A DNA stretch of 64,000 nucleotides from Phycisphaeraceae bacterium (GTDB taxonomy: Bacteria; Planctomycetota; Phycisphaerae; Phycisphaerales; UBA1924). The notes under the pieces were generated by a model that had not been told where the DNA came from, did not search any database, and saw nothing but the letters and a program-made list of their open reading frames with translations. The stretch is taken from assembly GCA_023898685.1 (NCBI GenBank), contig CP060234.1, forward strand, positions 1,054,001 through 1,118,000. Reading direction: 5' to 3'. Position 1 is the first letter of the stretch, and the number at the start of each line of letters is the position of its first letter. Below, one piece after another: positions 59,120 through 64,000 of the stretch. The position numbers and the translations under genes are program-made.

Positions 59120-62100
59120 GTGGACGCGCACTCCATGGACTCTCCGCCCACCAACACGCAAACACCGCCGCAGCGAGGCCAGAAGAAGGATCGCAAGCCC
59201 CTGACGGCCCGGCGCCTGCGCCGCAAGATCTGGCGCGGGCTGCTCTTCTGCGTGTTCCTGCTCGCTCTGACCGTCTTCGTGGTCACCCGCACGGGCGTGA
59301 CCAGGGCGATCATCCTGCCGCGACTCGAAGCCGCGACCAATCTCCGGATCGACGCCCGCAGCGTGGTGGTCGCGGCTGACCTTTCCGTCGTCATTCGCGA
59401 CGCGCGGATCCGCATCCCGGGCATCGACGGCGAGGCGGGCGAGATCCTCTCGGTCGGCGAGATGACGGTCTCGCTCGATTGGCTCGAACTCCCATCGCCC
59501 ATGGCGGTCAAGGTGATCCAGCTCGAATCGCCCCGCCTGCGGATCAGCCAGTCGACCGACACGGGGGACATTACGATCGCCTCGCTCGCGCTCGTGGGCC
59601 GGGCGCGCGGCGGGGAGATCACCGAGATCCCGTCGGTGCGTGTGCACAACGGCGCGCTCGAGATGGGCGAGTATGGCGCCGCGGGCTACACCCGTCTCGC
59701 CGAGATCCCATTCTCGGGCGTGCTCGCCCCGCAGCGCGACGTGAAGGCGGGCCGGTCCGACTTCTCGCTCACCCCCCTCGCGGGCGAGAGCGGGTTCAAC
59801 CTGACGGGCTGGATCGACGACTCGGGCGTGACGTTCTCTGTGGGCGGGCTTGCGCTCGACGAGTGGCCGGCCGACGCGATCCCCTCGCGGATGCGCGAGC
59901 TATGGGAGCAGCTCGCCCTCGACGGGCGCATCGTGCCGCGCTGGGTGAAGCTCTCGGCCTCGGGCGACGTGGAGATCGTCGTGAACGTGGACCAAGTGGC
60001 GGTTTCGCTCCCGTTCACCGCCGACACCGCGCGGAGCGACGAGCGCGTCCGCCTCACCGACGTGAACGGGTCGTTCACGGTCACCGAGCGCACCGTCTCG
60101 GCCGACCTGATCGGGCGGGTCTCGACGCTCACCGAACGCGTCGTCTTTGACATGTGGGGGTTCGACCCGGAGACGAGCCCGTTCGCCGCCCGGCTCACCA
60201 CCGAGCCGTTCCGCCTCGAGCGCGACCTCGATCTGCTCAAGTACGTGCCCGAGATCGCGCACGAGCAGAACGAACGATTCGGTCGCCCCGAGGCCGACGT
60301 CGAGGCGACGATCTGGCTGGCGCAGGGCAACCGGCCCGACGGGATGCCCGCCCCCATGACCGGCACGCTCGATCAGCCCGACCGCATCGCGCACCGGCCC
60401 GACGACGAGCCGCCCGACGAACTCCGCCTCGACGGCGTGCTCGACTTGAGCCACGGCACCGCGGCCTTTGAGGGCTTCCCCTACCCGTTCCACGACATGA
60501 GCGGCGCCTTCCGCTTCACGCAGCACACGCTCACGGTCGACAACGTCCGCGGCGTCGGGCCGACCGGGGCCGTCCTCGTCGCCAACGGCACGATTGGCCC
60601 GCTGGGCGACATCGCCAAGGTCGACCTAGCGATCCTGGTCCATGCGCTGCCGATCGACGACGCGCTCAAGCAGGTGCTCAGCCCCAGCCGGCGCGACCTG
60701 CTCGACGCGCTGATCAGTGAGCGGCAGTATGAAGGGCTCGTCACATCGGGGCTGCTCAGGTCGCGGGCCGAGGCTGAGCAGATGCGGCAGCACCTCGCCG
60801 CCCTCGACGCCGAGGCTCAGGCGTGGACGGCGGGCGGGATCGCCGCGGGCGAGATGCAGAAGCTCGAGGCCGAGCGGGCGCGCATCCGGGCCGAACTCAG
60901 CGAGCGGCCCGGCTTCGACCTGGGCGGCGTCGCCGACGCGACGATCGAGGTGCATCGCGCCCTGGGCGAGGTGAGCCACTGGACGCGCACGGTCCGGCTT
61001 CATCTGCAGCAGATCGGCCTGCTCAGCGAGTACTTCCCCATGCCGACCACGGGGCACGAGGTCGACTTCACGATCGACGACGGGCAGACCACGTTCACGG
61101 TCACCAACGCGCAGACGATCAGCGGCGGGCGCGTGTCGATCAACGCGCAGGTCATGTTCGACGACGAGACCCCGCCCCTCCCGACCGTCGACATCAACGC
61201 GAGCGACGTGCCGATCGATGACATGCTCATCCACGCGATCGCCGGGCCCAACGACCGAGGACGCGGCCCGGACGAACTGACCCGCGTGCTGGGCAAGCTC
61301 AACCTGTCCGGGACGCTCGACTGCTCGGCGAAGGTCGTCCCTCGAGACGGTCACGTCAACTACCACATCGACGCGAAGCTCGTCGAAGTGGCCGCCTCTG
61401 TGGCCGATGCCTCGATCGGCGCGAGCGGCATCGCCGGCGAGGTGACCGTCGAGCCGTCGCGCGTCGCGCTCGACCTGGCGGGCGTGGTCGAGCCCGCCGA
61501 TCTGCCGGTGAAAGTCGAGGGAGCCCGCCTCGCGGCGTCGATCACGCTGCCAGAGGGCCGCACGTGGGGTGACCACGACGCGGATCCGGCCGAACCTCGC
61601 ATCGAGGCCTCGGTCACGCTGCCCTCGGCCGACGTGCGTCTGCCCGCGGAGCGGCTGATCGAGGTTTTCGACAAGGCCACCGCCGACCGGGTCGCCGAGC
61701 TGCGCGCGAAGCACCACCCCCAGGGCGTCGTTGACGCCGCGTCGAGCCTCTCGGGCCGGCTCGGCGCAGACGGCATCGATCTCGACAGTGTCTTCGTCTC
61801 CGTGACCCGCATCGACCGCCTCGCCTTCGACGCCGAGGGCCTACATCTCGACGCGACCGACGGACAAGGCGCCGTGACGCTCGACCTCGCGGGCGACAAG
61901 CGGGCGGTCTTTGACGGCTTCTCGGTCGACCTCACGGCCGACGGCGTGCCCTCCGGGCGGCTTTCGGTCTCCGACACCATTCCGCTGGGTGACGAGATCG
62001 GGACAGGGGCCGACTGGCGACTCGCGCTCGACCGCGGAAGGTTCGAGTCGCCCCTCACGCGTACCGCCATCGCCCACGCCGGCGCCGCGGCCGTGGAGGG

Positions 62101-63622
62101 ACTGTTCGATCGCTATCGGCCCGGTGGCGTGTTCGACCTGTCGCTGCATCACCGGGCCGACGAGGCCTTCGAGGGGGAGGTTGCGCCCGCTTCGCTCGCG
62201 GTCGAGACGCCGCGGGGTCGCGTCGAATTCGAGAAGGCCGAGGGCTCGGTCGCCTTCGGGCCCGGCGGCGGGACGCTGAACGGGCTGAAGCTCTCCTCAC
62301 CCGGCACGACGATGCGGGCCTCGGGCGGCTGGCAGGTTACGGATGGAACGACCGGCCTCGACTTCACATTCGGCCTCGACACCCAGCAGTTCACCGATGC
62401 CCTGCTGGGGCTCGCGCCCGACGAGGTGGGTTCGCTCTTCGACGCGTTGGGCGTGGGAGTCGACGGACCTGTCAGCATCGATGACCTCCGCCTGGTCGCC
62501 GACACCGGCGACGCGGGCGGCATCGGGCGATTCCTGACGACCGGCGCCGCGACGCTGACGGGCGGGCGGCTGAACATCGGCGTGCCCGTGACCGATCTCG
62601 ACGGCACGCTCCATTTCGAGGCGGGGCGCAACGACCCCGACACCGCACCAACCTACGCGCTCTCGCTCGAGGCCGACCGCTGGCGTCTGCACGGGCTCCG
62701 CATGACGAACGGGCGTGCCGAGGTTCTCAGCGGGCGCGAGCCGGGGTCGGTGCTCGTCCCCGTGCTCACCGCCGACGTGCACGGCGGGCGATTCACGGGC
62801 CGGGTGCGCATGGCCCAAGAGCCGAGCGCTGACGCGGACCTGGGGGCCGACAGTGACCGCCGCTATTGGTCCGACTTCCAGCTTGCCGAGGTGCGACTCG
62901 CGCCGCTGCTCGAAGACGTGCGCGTGGGGGGCGATACTTCGCTCGCCGATGAGGTCCGCGAGGACGTGAGGGAGGCCTACGACGCCGACCTCTGGGACCA
63001 GTCGGCCGACCGCTCCAGGGGGCTCGTCAACGCCTCGTTCTCGCTCACCGGTTTCGTCGAATCCAAGACGGGCCGGCGGGGGAGAGGACGGATCATCGCC
63101 AGCGGCGGGCCCGTGGTGATGCTGCCCCTGCTCACGCCGCTGATCGAGTTCTCCAACCTCCGCCCGCCCATCGGCGATGAGTTGGGGATCGCGCTCGCCG
63201 ACCTGCACCTCGACGACGCGGGGGTGACCTTCGACGACATTGCCGTGTTCGGCGACAGCATCGAGCTGTTGGGGTACGGCGACATGACCTGGCCCGACGG
63301 CCGCCTCGATCTGCGCGTCCGCTCCAAGGCGGTCAGGCGCATCCCGGTCGTCTCGGCGATGGTCGAGACGGTCCGCGACGAGCTCCTGACCACCCACCTG
63401 ACCGGCCCGATCGGCGAGCCGACGATCAGCGCCGAGACCTTCGCCGGCACCCGACGGGTGATGGGCTCGCTGCTGGGCGGCGAGAACGGCGGCGGAGACC
63501 GGCTCCGCGAGATCGGGCGCAGCGCCGAGGCGGCTCGCCAGCGGCTCCGCCTCGCCTCGCAGATGCTCGACCGGGTCGGGGCCGAAGCGTTCAGCCCGCG
63601 ACCGGCGAATGATGTGCCATGA
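59120..63622 (+). CDS. AsmA/TamB-like envelope protein
   Basis: This 1500-residue protein has an N-terminal membrane helix (about residues 41-56, LLFCVFLLALTVFVV) and a very long beta-rich body. Repeated segments such as VDLAILVHALPIDDAL and VDINASDVPIDDML, and a C-terminal segment RPPIGDELGIALADLHLDDA, resemble AsmA-like proteins that bridge the inner and outer membranes for phospholipid transport. A helical insert lies at about 535-600. The GTG at 59120 has GAAGG seven bases upstream; ATG 59135 is the alternative. It overlaps the next gene as ATGA. Confidence 0.75.
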   Translation: MDAHSMDSPPTNTQTPPQRGQKKDRKPLTARRLRRKIWRGLLFCVFLLALTVFVVTRTGVTRAIILPRLEAATNLRIDARSVVVAADLSVVIRDARIRIPGIDGEAGEILSVGEMTVSLDWLELPSPMAVKVIQLESPRLRISQSTDTGDITIASLALVGRARGGEITEIPSVRVHNGALEMGEYGAAGYTRLAEIPFSGVLAPQRDVKAGRSDFSLTPLAGESGFNLTGWIDDSGVTFSVGGLALDEWPADAIPSRMRELWEQLALDGRIVPRWVKLSASGDVEIVVNVDQVAVSLPFTADTARSDERVRLTDVNGSFTVTERTVSADLIGRVSTLTERVVFDMWGFDPETSPFAARLTTEPFRLERDLDLLKYVPEIAHEQNERFGRPEADVEATIWLAQGNRPDGMPAPMTGTLDQPDRIAHRPDDEPPDELRLDGVLDLSHGTAAFEGFPYPFHDMSGAFRFTQHTLTVDNVRGVGPTGAVLVANGTIGPLGDIAKVDLAILVHALPIDDALKQVLSPSRRDLLDALISERQYEGLVTSGLLRSRAEAEQMRQHLAALDAEAQAWTAGGIAAGEMQKLEAERARIRAELSERPGFDLGGVADATIEVHRALGEVSHWTRTVRLHLQQIGLLSEYFPMPTTGHEVDFTIDDGQTTFTVTNAQTISGGRVSINAQVMFDDETPPLPTVDINASDVPIDDMLIHAIAGPNDRGRGPDELTRVLGKLNLSGTLDCSAKVVPRDGHVNYHIDAKLVEVAASVADASIGASGIAGEVTVEPSRVALDLAGVVEPADLPVKVEGARLAASITLPEGRTWGDHDADPAEPRIEASVTLPSADVRLPAERLIEVFDKATADRVAELRAKHHPQGVVDAASSLSGRLGADGIDLDSVFVSVTRIDRLAFDAEGLHLDATDGQGAVTLDLAGDKRAVFDGFSVDLTADGVPSGRLSVSDTIPLGDEIGTGADWRLALDRGRFESPLTRTAIAHAGAAAVEGLFDRYRPGGVFDLSLHHRADEAFEGEVAPASLAVETPRGRVEFEKAEGSVAFGPGGGTLNGLKLSSPGTTMRASGGWQVTDGTTGLDFTFGLDTQQFTDALLGLAPDEVGSLFDALGVGVDGPVSIDDLRLVADTGDAGGIGRFLTTGAATLTGGRLNIGVPVTDLDGTLHFEAGRNDPDTAPTYALSLEADRWRLHGLRMTNGRAEVLSGREPGSVLVPVLTADVHGGRFTGRVRMAQEPSADADLGADSDRRYWSDFQLAEVRLAPLLEDVRVGGDTSLADEVREDVREAYDADLWDQSADRSRGLVNASFSLTGFVESKTGRRGRGRIIASGGPVVMLPLLTPLIEFSNLRPPIGDELGIALADLHLDDAGVTFDDIAVFGDSIELLGYGDMTWPDGRLDLRVRSKAVRRIPVVSAMVETVRDELLTTHLTGPIGEPTISAETFAGTRRVMGSLLGGENGGGDRLREIGRSAEAARQRLRLASQMLDRVGAEAFSPRPANDVP

Positions 63623-64000
63623 CCAAAGAACACCACAGACAGGAACTCGACCCCCCGGAGCGGCTTGACCCCGCCGACGAATCGGCGGCGCCGCCCGAGC
63701 GGGCTCTGCAGAAACGGGCGGAATTCCCCGACGTCCAGGGTGAGATCGACGCGCTCGTCAGCCGCTGCGCCGGCGCCGAGCCCGACGCCTTCCACGCCAA
63801 GCTCGTCCGCGAGCTGATCACCGCGGCCCTCAAGCTCATCCCCGACGGGCGCGACTCGGGCGAGCTCAAGCTCATGACCGCCGCAATGAAGGAGCTGCGC
63901 TACGCCTACCGCGTCTTCGGCGCCTACAGCCAGCCGCACAAGGTGACCATCTTCGGCTCGGCCCGCACCCCCGAGGACCACCCCGACTACCTCTCCGCGG
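63619..64000 (+). CDS. LOG-family Rossmann-fold protein, cut by window end
   Basis: The start overlaps the stop of the AsmA-like gene (ATGA), and the frame stays open to the end of the window, giving 127 residues. The part seen has an acidic N-terminal tail, a helical region (LKLMTAAMKELRYAYRVFGA) and the first strand of a nucleotide-binding fold, KVTIFGSARTPEDHPDY. This matches the start of TIGR00730/LOG proteins (AMP or cytokinin-type phosphoribohydrolases, long annotated as lysine decarboxylases). The PGGxGTxxE catalytic motif would lie beyond the window, so the function is not confirmed. Confidence 0.75.
   Translation, partial: MTKEHHRQELDPPERLDPADESAAPPERALQKRAEFPDVQGEIDALVSRCAGAEPDAFHAKLVRELITAALKLIPDGRDSGELKLMTAAMKELRYAYRVFGAYSQPHKVTIFGSARTPEDHPDYLSA

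Overview
The window is high-GC DNA from a bacterium that looks like a planctomycete, most likely of the class Phycisphaerae. The evidence is four secreted proteins that end in paired aspartate-rich dockerin-like motifs followed by a terminal Gly-Cys or Glu-Cys tail (the GC-type dockerin pattern), a PEP-CTERM-like protein, a sigma factor paired with a large Ser/Thr kinase, FHA/GAF/SpoIIE phosphatases, and many REP-like palindromes. No rRNA operon, CRISPR array or prophage was seen.

Layout. Positions 1-24,000 hold a surface-glycan locus. A leftward operon (11189 to 2139) carries a GT4, a GT2, a Wzm-type permease, a Wzt-type ATPase with a glycan-binding tail, an FkbM-like methyltransferase and a double GT2, joined by TGAATG, ATGA and GTGA junctions. 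Rightward genes supply a polyprenyl-phosphate GT2, a methyltransferase, a GT-C membrane protein, a GT2-GT4 fusion, a sulfotransferase, an SGNH protein and an MBOAT acyltransferase. Three sulfotransferases and a radical SAM protein complete the set. Together they suggest a sulfated, O-acylated and methylated polysaccharide exported by an ABC transporter.

Positions 24,000-33,200 hold tRNA-Lys and tRNA-Ala, an HI0933-type flavoprotein, the anti-sigma factor FlgM, a SPOR-like lipoprotein, a very large Maf-type glycosyltransferase fusion, and a yeast-type cytosine deaminase divergent from upp. The last two would convert cytosine to uracil and then UMP.

Positions 33,300-49,400 hold two tandem secreted metzincin proteases with PA14 and dockerin domains, then a signalling island (phosphatase, sigma factor, kinase, PEP-CTERM-like protein, phosphatase paralogue), a dockerin-bearing serine hydrolase and a group III truncated haemoglobin. 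Positions 49,400-64,000 hold two zinc-ribbon membrane proteins, polA with an in-frame palindromic insert, a beta-carbonic-anhydrase-like protein, another dockerin protein, a RAYT transposase flanked by its REP-pair repeats, radA, a 1500-residue AsmA/TamB-like protein and the start of a LOG-family gene.

The observations most worth following are the REP-pair/RAYT system with compensatory stem changes, the polA insertion, the beta-sandwich module shared by three glycan enzymes, the methyltransferase/Wzt pairing that suggests chain capping, and the Maf fusion protein.
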